A stretch of 10,750 nt of DNA. It comes from Anaerolineales bacterium UBA6668 (lineage in GTDB: Bacteria > Chloroflexota > Anaerolineae > Anaerolineales > UBA6668). The stretch lies in NCBI GenBank assembly GCA_002455215.1, contig DKKK01000179.1, positions 24,126-34,875 on the forward strand, given 5' to 3'. The position numbers were made by a program, and so were the translations under genes. Under the pieces are notes generated by a model. That model was not told the DNA's origin. It searched no databases and saw only the letters and a program-made list of their open reading frames with translations. This document shows, in pieces, positions 1-6,431 of this stretch (the first letter of the stretch is position 1; each line of letters begins with the position of its first letter).

Positions 1-1443
1 AATCACTTCGCGCGTATCCGCCGCTTCCACATAAGTACTAACCGATAGGTTGTAATCATTGGCGACTATTGCATCGTATGTCACCGATTTGGCAAAGTGC
101 GCAACATCTGCTTTGCTGTCGAAAGACTCGATTATTGTTTGGATGTGGGCATCGGTCAGCGTGTTATTATTGGTTTCTTTTTTAAACAAGCCACTGGCAT
201 CCATAAACTGGGTGGTGGTGTCTGTTTTGTGTTTGGAAAGCACCAGAATATTCACCGCAATGGTGGTGCCAAAAAACAAGTTAGGAGCTAAAGCAATCAC
301 CGTCTCAACATAGTTATTATCCACCAAATATTGGCGGATTTTCTGTTCAGCGCCGCCCCGATAAAAAATACCGGGGAAACACACAATCGCCGCCCGCCCC
401 TTGGGTGATAGGTAATGGAGCGCATGAAGCACAAAGGCGAAGTCAGCTTTGGACTTGGGGGCTAACACGCCAGCGGGGGCAAAACGTTCATCATTAATCA
501 GGGTTGGGTCATCACTGCCAATCCAATTCACCGAATAGGGTGGATTAGAGACAATCGCATCAAAGGGTTTTTCGTTGCCAAACTGCGGGTCTAACAGCGT
601 GTTCCCCAGCGCGAGATTGAACTTGTCGTAGTTAATGTTATGCAAAAACATATTCATGCGCGCCAGGTTGTAGGTGGTGTGGTTAATCTCCTGCCCCCAA
701 AAGCCGTCTTCAATGATATGGGCATCAAAATGCTTTTTAGCTTGAAGCAAAAGCGAACCAGAACCGGCGGCGGGGTCATAAATTTTGTTGACACTGGCTT
801 GCTTGTGCATCGCAAGTTGTGCAATTAGTTTCGATACGTGTTGCGGGGTGAAAAATTCGCCGCCCGATTTGCCTGCGTTGGCGGCATAATTAGAGATGAG
901 AAACTCGTAAGCATCGCCAAACAAGTCAATTTGGTTATCTTGGAAGTCGCCAAAACGCAGTCCTGCTACCCCTTTCAACACCGCGGCTAGGCGAGTGTTT
1001 TTGTCGGTAACGGTATTGCCTAAGCGGTTGCTGGTGGTATCAAAATCGGCAAATAAGCCTTTGATATCCTGTTCGGATGGATAGCCATTGGCAGAGCTTT
1101 CAGTAGCAGAAAAAATAGCGGCTAAATCGGTGTTAAGATTGGCGTTGGTATGGGCATTAGCGACGATGTTGGTAAATAACTGGCTGGGATAGATGAAAAA
1201 GCCCCTGGTTTTTATCGCATCGTTTTTAATTTCTGGCGTAATGACCTCATCAGGGAGTTCGGCATACCGAATGCTTTCGTCACCACCTTCCATGTAGCTG
1301 GCAAAGTTTTCGCTAATAAAGCGATAGAATAAAGTGCCGAGCACATACTGCTTAAAATCCCAGCCATCCACTGAGCCGCGTACATCATTTGCAATCTGCC
1401 AAATTTGGCGCTGTAGTTCAGCGCGTTGTTGAGTACTAGTCAT
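1..1443 (-). CDS. hsdM: Type I restriction-modification system methyltransferase subunit HsdM (EcoR124I/type IC-like), C-terminus cut by window edge
   Basis: This subunit carries the adenine-N6 methyltransferase activity of a type I R-M enzyme. It works with HsdS (target recognition) as the modification enzyme and with HsdR for restriction, using S-adenosylmethionine. Translating the reverse complement from the ATG at 1443 gives 481 codons with no stop, running off the left edge. The SAM-binding motif I is DPAAGSG (residues 223-229), and the catalytic motif IV of N6-adenine methylases is NPPY (300-303). From memory the protein follows EcoR124I HsdM (about 520 aa) nearly residue by residue, starting [10 protein letters not shown] and including [16 protein letters not shown] and APNLFFGTT, so roughly 35-40 C-terminal residues are missing. 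An in-frame ATG at 1482 would add 13 residues. I prefer 1443 because it has a Shine-Dalgarno sequence and matches the EcoR124I start. hsdS is expected beyond the left edge. By eye the gene is a little lower in G+C than pgm, which fits horizontal acquisition. Confidence 0.96.
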   Translation of the reverse strand, partial: MTSTQQRAELQRQIWQIANDVRGSVDGWDFKQYVLGTLFYRFISENFASYMEGGDESIRYAELPDEVITPEIKNDAIKTRGFFIYPSQLFTNIVANAHTNANLNTDLAAIFSATESSANGYPSEQDIKGLFADFDTTSNRLGNTVTDKNTRLAAVLKGVAGLRFGDFQDNQIDLFGDAYEFLISNYAANAGKSGGEFFTPQHVSKLIAQLAMHKQASVNKIYDPAAGSGSLLLQAKKHFDAHIIEDGFWGQEINHTTYNLARMNMFLHNINYDKFNLALGNTLLDPQFGNEKPFDAIVSNPPYSVNWIGSDDPTLINDERFAPAGVLAPKSKADFAFVLHALHYLSPKGRAAIVCFPGIFYRGGAEQKIRQYLVDNNYVETVIALAPNLFFGTTIAVNILVLSKHKTDTTTQFMDASGLFKKETNNNTLTDAHIQTIIESFDSKADVAHFAKSVTYDAIVANDYNLSVSTYVEAADTREVI

Positions 1444-1449
1444 GCCTAA

Positions 1450-1454
1450 TTCCT
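1450..1454 (-). promoter_or_regulatory. Ribosome binding site of hsdM
   Basis: On the minus strand AGGAA lies 6 nt before the ATG at 1443. It supports this start over the in-frame ATG at 1482, which lies only about 9 nt from the predicted transcription start and has no room for a binding site. Confidence 0.65.
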
Positions 1455-1497
1455 GTTCAAATAAAATCTGATGGGTAACCATCCGTCAATACGCTCC

Positions 1498-1525
1498 ATT
1501 ATACTACTCAATCAAACTCACGCAA
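1498..1525 (-). promoter_or_regulatory. Probable sigma-70-type promoter of hsdM
   Basis: Read on the minus strand, a perfect TATAAT -10 box (1503 down to 1498) follows a TTGCGT -35-like box (1525 down to 1520) with a 16-nt spacer. The predicted start is near 1491, giving a 5' UTR of about 48 nt before hsdM. The -10 is exact and well placed; the -35 matches consensus only partly. Confidence 0.55.
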
Positions 1526-1768
1526 GCCGCGCAACCACGTGCCAGCCCCCGCGGCAACACCCAGCTTGCCCTATGCCAAACAAAGTGATAAACTCAGCCT
1601 GTTGGGAAATTGCGCCTTTTAAAATGCAATTCTGCCCAAGCGCAGTCTATATTCGACACACACAAACGACTTTTTCTTTAACAAAAAACCGCAAAACTGA
1701 CCCGTGTCAACTATCACAGACTGCCACAATCGTATTCACAACCCATCGCCGCACTTCTCGGAGCTGTC

Positions 1769-3412
1769 ATGTCCACCCATCCCCTTGCAGGCAAACCCGC
1801 CCCCCGCTCACTGCTGACCCACATTCCCCGTTTAATCTCCGCCTACTACACCGAACAACCCAACCCAGCCGAAGCCTCCCAGCAAGTGGCGTTTGGTACT
1901 TCTGGGCATCGCGGCACTTCCACCCAAGCCAGTTTCAATGAAGCCCACATTTTGGCGGTGTGCCAAGCCATTTGCGAATATCGGCAAGCGGCTGGCATTG
2001 ACGGTCCGCTCTTTATCGGCAAAGACACCCACGCGCTCTCTGAACCCGCCGAAAGCACCGCCATTGAAGTATTTGCCGCCAATGGGGTAGAACTGCGCGT
2101 ACCAGCAGGACCTGCCTACACTGCCACGCCGGTCATTTCACACGCCATATTGCGCTACAACCGTGGGCGTTCTAGCGGGCTGGCGGATGGCGTGGTGATT
2201 ACCCCTTCGCACAATCCCCCCGATGATGGCGGGTTTAAGTACAACCCACCCAGCGGCGGACCCGCCGGACCAGAAATTACCAACGGCGTGCAAAAACGCG
2301 CCAACCAAATTTTACAAAACGGCCTGCGCGAAGTACGCCGCCTGCCTTTGCGCCAAGCCTTGCAAGCCAGTACCACCCAACGCGTGAACTTAGTTTTGCC
2401 CTACATCCAAGATTTGCAAAACGTGCTCAACCTCGACCGGGTTTCCAAAGCAGGAGTACGCATTGGGGTTGACCCGCTGGGCGGTGCGGCGGCAGAGTAC
2501 TGGGACCTGATTGCCGAACAATACGGGCTGGATATCACAGTCGTAAATCGCACCATTGACCCGACCTTTGCCTTTATGTGTGTAGACCATGATGGAAAAA
2601 TCCGCATGGATTGCTCGTCACCCGCGGCAATGGCAGGCTTGATTGGCTTGAAAGACCAGTTTGATATTGCCTTTGCCAACGACCCGGATGCCGACCGCCA
2701 CGGCATTGTCACCCCTTCCAGCGGTTTGCTCAATCCCAACCACTATTTGGCGGTAGCGATTGATTATCTATTCCAAAACCGCACTGGCTGGCGAGCAGAT
2801 GCCCAAATCGGCAAAACCTTGGTATCTAGCTCCATGATTGACCGCGTGGCAAAGAGTTTGGGGCGCACGCTTGCCGAAGTGCCGGTCGGTTTTAAGTGGT
2901 TTGTAGATGGCTTGGTAGATGGCTCATTCGGCTTTGGTGGGGAAGAAAGCGCGGGTGCTTCTTTCTTGCGCAAGGATGGCACTGTTTGGACCACCGACAA
3001 AGATGGCATTTTGCTAAACTTACTCGCCGCCGAAATTACCGCCGTAACGGGCAAAGACCCTGGCGTGCATTATCGCGCACTAGAAAGCCGCTTTGGTAGC
3101 CCCGCCTACCAGCGCATGGACGCACCTGCCACCACAGCCCAAAAGAATATTTTGAAGAATCTCTCCCCCAGCACGGTAAAGGCAGAAACCTTAGCGGGCG
3201 AACCCATCTTGGCACGACTCACCCAAGCCCCCAGCAACCAAGCTAGCATTGGCGGGCTAAAAATCGTCAGCGAAAATGGTTGGTTTGCCGCCCGCCCATC
3301 TGGTACAGAAGAGATTTATAAGATTTATGCCGAAAGTTTCTTGGGAAGTGAGCATTTGAAGCGCGTGTTGGAAGAAGCGCAACAAATTGTCAGTGCCGCA
3401 TTCTCTGCCTAG
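1769..3412 (+). CDS. pgm: Alpha-D-glucose phosphate-specific phosphoglucomutase
   Basis: This cytosolic enzyme interconverts glucose-1-phosphate and glucose-6-phosphate through a phosphoserine and a glucose-1,6-bisphosphate intermediate. It links glycolysis to glycogen, UDP-glucose and envelope polysaccharide synthesis. The 547 residues match the length of E. coli Pgm (546) and align along the whole chain from memory. Visible motifs are FGTSGHRG (42-49, phosphate contact), [11 protein letters not shown] (145-155) with catalytic Ser147, DPDADRHG (305-312, Mg2+ binding), [10 protein letters not shown] (390-399, sugar specificity) and RPSGTEE (509-515, distal phosphate binding). All key residues are present, so the enzyme should be active. 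The ATG has GGAG at 1760-1763, 5 nt upstream. The gene stands alone: the upstream neighbour is divergent, and 195 bp with a hairpin and a separate promoter follow. Confidence 0.97.
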   Translation: MSTHPLAGKPAPRSLLTHIPRLISAYYTEQPNPAEASQQVAFGTSGHRGTSTQASFNEAHILAVCQAICEYRQAAGIDGPLFIGKDTHALSEPAESTAIEVFAANGVELRVPAGPAYTATPVISHAILRYNRGRSSGLADGVVITPSHNPPDDGGFKYNPPSGGPAGPEITNGVQKRANQILQNGLREVRRLPLRQALQASTTQRVNLVLPYIQDLQNVLNLDRVSKAGVRIGVDPLGGAAAEYWDLIAEQYGLDITVVNRTIDPTFAFMCVDHDGKIRMDCSSPAAMAGLIGLKDQFDIAFANDPDADRHGIVTPSSGLLNPNHYLAVAIDYLFQNRTGWRADAQIGKTLVSSSMIDRVAKSLGRTLAEVPVGFKWFVDGLVDGSFGFGGEESAGASFLRKDGTVWTTDKDGILLNLLAAEITAVTGKDPGVHYRALESRFGSPAYQRMDAPATTAQKNILKNLSPSTVKAETLAGEPILARLTQAPSNQASIGGLKIVSENGWFAARPSGTEEIYKIYAESFLGSEHLKRVLEEAQQIVSAAFSA

Positions 3413-3446
3413 CGTTTTTCGCCCGGCGTTTGTCCCACGATGCGCT

Positions 3447-3485
3447 TTTACCCGAGTAATGCCTCCTGCCAATTGCTCGGGTAAA
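3447..3485. repeat. Strong inverted repeat (14-bp arms) between pgm and the P450 gene
   Basis: TTTACCCGAGTAAT at 3447-3460 pairs with ATTGCTCGGGTAAA at 3472-3485, with one G-T pair in the stem and an 11-nt loop at 3461-3471. It starts 34 bp after the pgm stop. It could end pgm transcription or stabilise the mRNA 3' end, but no T-run follows on either strand, so it is not a standard intrinsic terminator. It could also be an operator or a dispersed palindromic element. It ends about 35 bp before the P450 -10 box, so it overlaps the upstream part of that promoter region. Confidence 0.75.
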
Positions 3486-3518
3486 CAGTACCGCACTCAT
3501 GCCAGTCTCATTTTGCAG

Positions 3519-3527
3519 TGCTATAAT
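3519..3527 (+). promoter_or_regulatory. Extended -10 promoter of the P450 gene
   Basis: TGCTATAAT combines the TGn extension (3519-3521) with a perfect TATAAT (3522-3527). No good -35 is present at 16-18 bp, which is common for extended -10 promoters. The predicted start is near 3534, giving a leader of about 75 nt. The promoter sits about 35 bp after the inverted repeat at 3447-3485. Confidence 0.6.
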
Positions 3528-3597
3528 TGTCTAAAATTTCACAAATCAACTGCACTCGGCAGATTGTGCGATGTACAAGCGTGACAGAGCGACAGTT

Positions 3598-3602
3598 GGG
3601 AG
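3598..3602 (+). promoter_or_regulatory. Ribosome binding site that sets the P450 start
   Basis: GGGAG lies 5 nt before the ATG at 3608. The reading frame stays open back to a TTG at 3527, but that codon overlaps the predicted -10 box and would precede the transcript start, so 3608 is the likely start. Confidence 0.75.
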
Positions 3603-3607
3603 AAAAA

Positions 3608-4789
3608 ATGACTGACCGAAAAATCGCTACTGAAAAAGTACAAAAAACAATGGTGCAAGCCGCTCAATGTCCGGTACACCGCACAGAAGATGGCACGTGG
3701 CATGTTTATAGCCAAGAAGTTGCTCGCAATGTCTTACGTCAAGATGCACACCAAGCTGGCTTTGGCGCAGATCTGATGAGCAAAACGATGCCTAGCTATA
3801 TGGAAATGCCTTTGCTGTACCAATCGGGTGAAAAACATCGCGAAAACCGCAAAGAACTTGCCCGCTTCTTCACGCCTACAACCGTGCGCGACAAGTACAC
3901 TCAAATGATGAATGCCTGTGCTGATGCGCTCATTGCTGAATTTCGGCAAAAACGACGCGTGCAGTTGAGCGATTTTACCCTTGAAATGGCAGTACGGGTG
4001 GCATCGGCAGTAGTGGGACTGACCAATAGCAATTTATCCCACATGGCAATTCACCTTGCCGCACTGGTCAAATCTGACCTAACGCAAAAATCTTGGGTAG
4101 AACGTATGCGCTCACAATATCACTTAGGTGCATTCTTTTTGGGGCATGTGCGCCCGGCGATCCGCGCCCGCAAGAAACAGCCAACCGATGATGTGATTTC
4201 TCATCTGATTGCCAAAGGGTATAAAGACACTGAAATTTTGACCGAGTGTATCATGTATGGCACGGCGGGCATGGTGACGACACGCGAATTTTTATGCGTA
4301 GCGGTCTGGCATTTCCTAGAAAATCCCGCCTTGCGTGAACAATTTCTCCATGCCGAAGAAGCAGAACGCCGCAAGATTTTGCACGAACTGCTCCGCTTAG
4401 AACCAGTGGTGAGCAATCTGATGCGCCGCCCGGTGGAAGCAGTCAACGCACTTACCCCTGCGGGTACGGCAGTGATTCAGCCGGGTGATTTGGTGAATAT
4501 TCACCTCCACGCCGTCAATGCGGATGAACGGGTAGTTGGCGAAAATCCGCACAATGTTTGCCCGGCACGCGTTTTGCCAGCCAAAGTGTCCGATAGCGTC
4601 ATGGCTTTTGGCGATGGAAGTCACCGTTGTGTGGGTGAATTTTTGGCTTTGCAAGAATGCGACATCTTTTTACAGAAGTTTTTAGCGCTCCCCACATTAC
4701 GCATGGAAAGCCAGCCCAAAGTTACTTGGAATCCCACCATTAGTGGGTACGAAGTGGAAGCCTTTTGGGTAACGCTTGACCCAGCATAA
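3608..4789 (+). CDS. Cytochrome P450
   Basis: This is a soluble bacterial heme-thiolate monooxygenase of 393 residues, typical of bacterial P450s. The heme loop is FGDGSHRCVG (334-343), matching FGxGxHxCxG with the axial ligand Cys341. The K-helix ExxR is E260-L-L-R263. The I-helix oxygen-activation motif reads A220-G-M-V-T-T225: the usual Asp/Glu before the conserved Thr is Val223, while Thr224 is kept. There is no signal peptide or membrane anchor. The substrate cannot be told from sequence, and I do not assign a CYP family. No ferredoxin, flavodoxin or reductase gene lies in the window, so electrons must come from partners encoded elsewhere. The gene has its own promoter and is followed by a tandem repeat, then by genes for oxidase assembly. 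That neighbour link is suggestive only. Confidence 0.92.
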   Translation: MTDRKIATEKVQKTMVQAAQCPVHRTEDGTWHVYSQEVARNVLRQDAHQAGFGADLMSKTMPSYMEMPLLYQSGEKHRENRKELARFFTPTTVRDKYTQMMNACADALIAEFRQKRRVQLSDFTLEMAVRVASAVVGLTNSNLSHMAIHLAALVKSDLTQKSWVERMRSQYHLGAFFLGHVRPAIRARKKQPTDDVISHLIAKGYKDTEILTECIMYGTAGMVTTREFLCVAVWHFLENPALREQFLHAEEAERRKILHELLRLEPVVSNLMRRPVEAVNALTPAGTAVIQPGDLVNIHLHAVNADERVVGENPHNVCPARVLPAKVSDSVMAFGDGSHRCVGEFLALQECDIFLQKFLALPTLRMESQPKVTWNPTISGYEVEAFWVTLDPA

Positions 4790-4790
4790 C

Positions 4791-4838
4791 TGCCAGCACA
4801 TTTGCCAGCACATTTGCCAGCATATTTGCCAGCATGAT
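4791..4838 (+). repeat. 12-bp tandem repeat, four copies, directly after the P450 stop
   Basis: The units are TGCCAGCACATT (4791-4802 and 4803-4814), TGCCAGCATATT (4815-4826) and TGCCAGCATGAT (4827-4838). A fifth, degenerate unit (4779-4790, 8 of 12 bases matching) contains the P450 stop codon TAA at 4787-4789. The period is a multiple of three, so readthrough in the P450 frame would give Leu-Pro-Ala-His/Tyr units up to a TGA at 4835-4837. This looks like slippage-type expansion of the gene's 3' end. No T-run follows, so it is not an obvious terminator. Confidence 0.9.
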
Positions 4839-4884
4839 TGGGGCTTTTGCCGCTTGCAAGCTGGCTGATGATTCGTAATTACCT

Positions 4885-5481
4885 TTGGTTAAGAAAGTAT
4901 CGTTTTTTATTCTTTTTTTGCTCCTAATTACCGCCGTTGCGCCGCTAAATGCTCACAACGGCGGTACGCTTTTGTTAACCGGACAGGTGGTAGGGCAATA
5001 CCGCGTGTGGGTGTGGGGAAATCCTACCCCGTTTCGCGTGGGTACTAATCACCTGACCATCTCATTAAATTTTGCCGCAGTCGAACAACCCATCACAAAT
5101 GCACAAGTGCTGGTAAAATTGCGCCCAATACCAGTGCTAGCCAGCCCAGCCAGCTTAGCCAGCCCAGCCAGCTTAGCCAGCCCAGCCAGCTTAGCCAACC
5201 CAGCCAGCTTAGCCAACCCAGCCAGCTTAGAATTTCCAGCAAAAACCAGCAATTCCCTTAACAAGATTTTCTTTGAAGCCGATTTTGAACTGGCGCAGGC
5301 AGGAGACTACCAAGCGGAAATTGTCATAGCTGGACCCGCCGGAGTGGAACAAGTTGGCTTACCACTGACTGTTTTGCCCGCAGAGACTACCCGCAATGGG
5401 TGGTTTTGGGGACTGGGTATGCTGGTTTTGTTATTTCTAGGATATTTTCAATGGCGCAAACACCCACGCAAACCCCACTAA
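4885..5481 (+). CDS. Secreted, C-terminally anchored YtkA/FixH-like protein preceding heme O synthase
   Basis: The 198-residue product has a Sec signal peptide (Lys-rich start, hydrophobic 6-19, likely cleavage after Asn-Ala at 23), an extracytoplasmic beta-rich region, a repeat-built low-complexity linker at 86-115 (three ASPASL, two ANPASL), a second beta-rich part, and a membrane helix at about 171-190 followed by a basic tail (RKHPRKPH). The mature protein would begin H24-N-G-G-T. From memory, Chloroflexota proteins with an AHGGGT start occur next to oxidase assembly genes and fall near YtkA-like/FixH domains; this assignment is tentative. A role in cytochrome oxidase or copper handling is inferred from context. 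The start is TTG at 4885; an in-frame TAA at 4876 rules out an earlier one and no good Shine-Dalgarno is visible, so the exact start is uncertain. The 3' end overlaps ctaB by 31 bp. Confidence 0.75.
   Translation: MVKKVSFFILFLLLITAVAPLNAHNGGTLLLTGQVVGQYRVWVWGNPTPFRVGTNHLTISLNFAAVEQPITNAQVLVKLRPIPVLASPASLASPASLASPASLANPASLANPASLEFPAKTSNSLNKIFFEADFELAQAGDYQAEIVIAGPAGVEQVGLPLTVLPAETTRNGWFWGLGMLVLLFLGYFQWRKHPRKPH
5140..5229 (+). repeat. 18-bp coding tandem repeat, five copies
   Basis: Five in-frame units of GCCAGCCCAGCCAGCTTA (5140-5157, 5158-5175, 5176-5193, then 5194-5211 and 5212-5229 with AAC replacing AGC) encode Ala-Ser/Asn-Pro-Ala-Ser-Leu. The near-identity at the DNA level, including synonymous positions, points to recent slippage expansion. 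The encoded segment would be a flexible linker between two parts of the extracytoplasmic domain. Confidence 0.95.
5439..5442 (+). promoter_or_regulatory. Ribosome binding site of ctaB inside the upstream gene
   Basis: AGGA lies 8 nt before the ATG at 5451. It favours that start over the in-frame GTG at 5400, which would add 17 residues unlike the usual N-terminus of the family. Confidence 0.6.
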
Positions 5482-6347
5482 AACCCTCCCTTTTACAAAC
5501 CCTAACTGTCTTATTTAAATGGCGAGTTGTCAGCTTGTTATTATTCGGGTCAGTAGCAGGGGCATTTTTGGCGGCAGGCGGCTTTCCGGGCTGGTCGGGG
5601 CTGGCATTGGTGTTTGTGACTGGCGGGTTGGCGGCATCCGGTGCTGGTGCGTGGAACCAAATCATCGAAGCGGATAAAGACCGCACGATGCGCCGTACCG
5701 CCCAGCGTCCACTGGCGGTGGGCAATCCCTTCTGGCGCAAGTGGCTTCCCTACCTAGCAACCGCCATGATTGTAGTGCCAATCCTAGCAGTTTTGCCATT
5801 TAATCGGGCTTTGGCAGTGTGGTTGGCGATGGGTGCTATCATTTATGTAGGTATTTATACCCTGTGGCTAAAACCGCGCAGTTTACTGAATATTGTAATT
5901 GGTGGAGCGGCAGGTAGTGCCGCGGTGTTGAGTGGCAGTGCGGCAGTCGGCAACTGGGCGGATGCGGGCGCAGTTGCGCTGGCACTGCTCATCTTTTTGT
6001 GGACGCCCAGCCATTTTTGGAGCCTTGCCATTCGCTACAAAGACGATTATCAAAACAGTGATACCCCCATGTTGCCCGCCCGCACATCGCCCCAAGCGGC
6101 CGCTTGGTGGATTTTCCTGCACACGGCAGGCACGGTATTCGCCGCAGTCATTTTAAGCGCCCATGCCAGCTTGGGTGTGTGGTACTTTGTGCCAGTCTTT
6201 TTGGCTGGTGTGTGGTATATCTGGCGCAATATCCGCCTGATTCAGCAACCTACCCCGCACATGGCGTTTGAACTTTTCAAGGTCAGCAACTACTACCTAG
6301 CCATTGTACTGCTGTTAATTTGCTTGGTGGTGGGGCTGACCAGATAA
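5451..6347 (+). CDS. ctaB: Heme O synthase (protoheme IX farnesyltransferase)
   Basis: This polytopic inner-membrane UbiA-family prenyltransferase adds a farnesyl group to protoheme IX, giving heme O for o-type oxidases or as precursor of heme A in aa3-type oxidases. The first Asp-rich motif is N69-QIIEADKDRTMRRT (69-83) followed by RPL (86-88), with Asp75 and Asp77 as expected Mg-diphosphate ligands. The second conserved block is YTLWLKPR (136-143), then IGGAAGS, and LWTPSHFWSLAIRYKDDY (183-200) is the signature that separates CtaB/CyoE from other UbiA enzymes. At 298 residues it has family length, with about eight or nine hydrophobic segments. The ATG at 5451 overlaps the upstream gene by 31 bp, implying translational coupling. 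Oxidase subunit genes are not in the window. Confidence 0.95.
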   Translation: MAQTPTQTPLKPSLLQTLTVLFKWRVVSLLLFGSVAGAFLAAGGFPGWSGLALVFVTGGLAASGAGAWNQIIEADKDRTMRRTAQRPLAVGNPFWRKWLPYLATAMIVVPILAVLPFNRALAVWLAMGAIIYVGIYTLWLKPRSLLNIVIGGAAGSAAVLSGSAAVGNWADAGAVALALLIFLWTPSHFWSLAIRYKDDYQNSDTPMLPARTSPQAAAWWIFLHTAGTVFAAVILSAHASLGVWYFVPVFLAGVWYIWRNIRLIQQPTPHMAFELFKVSNYYLAIVLLLICLVVGLTR

Positions 6348-6390
6348 CAGGCACACACCCGTAGAAAACAAACCGTACGCAGTGCTAGGC

Positions 6391-6396
6391 TATAAT
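6391..6396 (+). promoter_or_regulatory. Possible -10 box of the GT39-like gene
   Basis: A perfect TATAAT lies in the 84-bp gap after ctaB, about 36 bp before the ATG at 6432. No convincing -35 or TGn extension accompanies it. It would give a leader of about 29 nt and suggests the GT39-like gene need not depend on ctaB transcription. Confidence 0.4.
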
Positions 6397-6431
6397 TTAC
6401 CTGACAAGTTCACTGAGCCTGTCTTTCCGCC

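Larger units (their letters stand above)
1444..1768. other. Divergent intergenic region between hsdM and pgm
   Basis: This 325-bp gap separates the leftward hsdM from the rightward pgm. It holds the hsdM promoter and, just before 1769, the pgm ribosome binding site. A plus-strand reading frame crosses it into pgm, but its composition (Pro, Thr, Ser, Cys and Arg without domain features) and its overlap with pgm make it a chance frame. No convincing pgm promoter was found; a TATATT at 1648-1653 is the best -10-like match but lacks a good -35. No RNA gene or riboswitch was recognised. Confidence 0.6.

Noticed and set aside
1471..1941. Plus-strand open frame of 156 codons across the hsdM-pgm gap
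   Set aside because: It overlaps the first 170 bp of the clear pgm gene, starts near the hsdM promoter, and shows only low-complexity Pro/Thr/Ser/Arg/Cys sequence without motifs.
3447..3485. Inverted repeat as a standard intrinsic terminator
   Set aside because: The stem is strong but no T-run follows on either strand.
3527..3607. Longer P450 start at a TTG (3527)
   Set aside because: The TTG overlaps the predicted TATAAT box and has no ribosome binding site, while 3608 has GGGAG at good spacing and gives the usual family length.
4791..4838. Tandem repeats as a CRISPR array or origin iterons
   Set aside because: The units are contiguous 12-mers without spacers, lie at the end of a gene, and no replication or cas gene is nearby.
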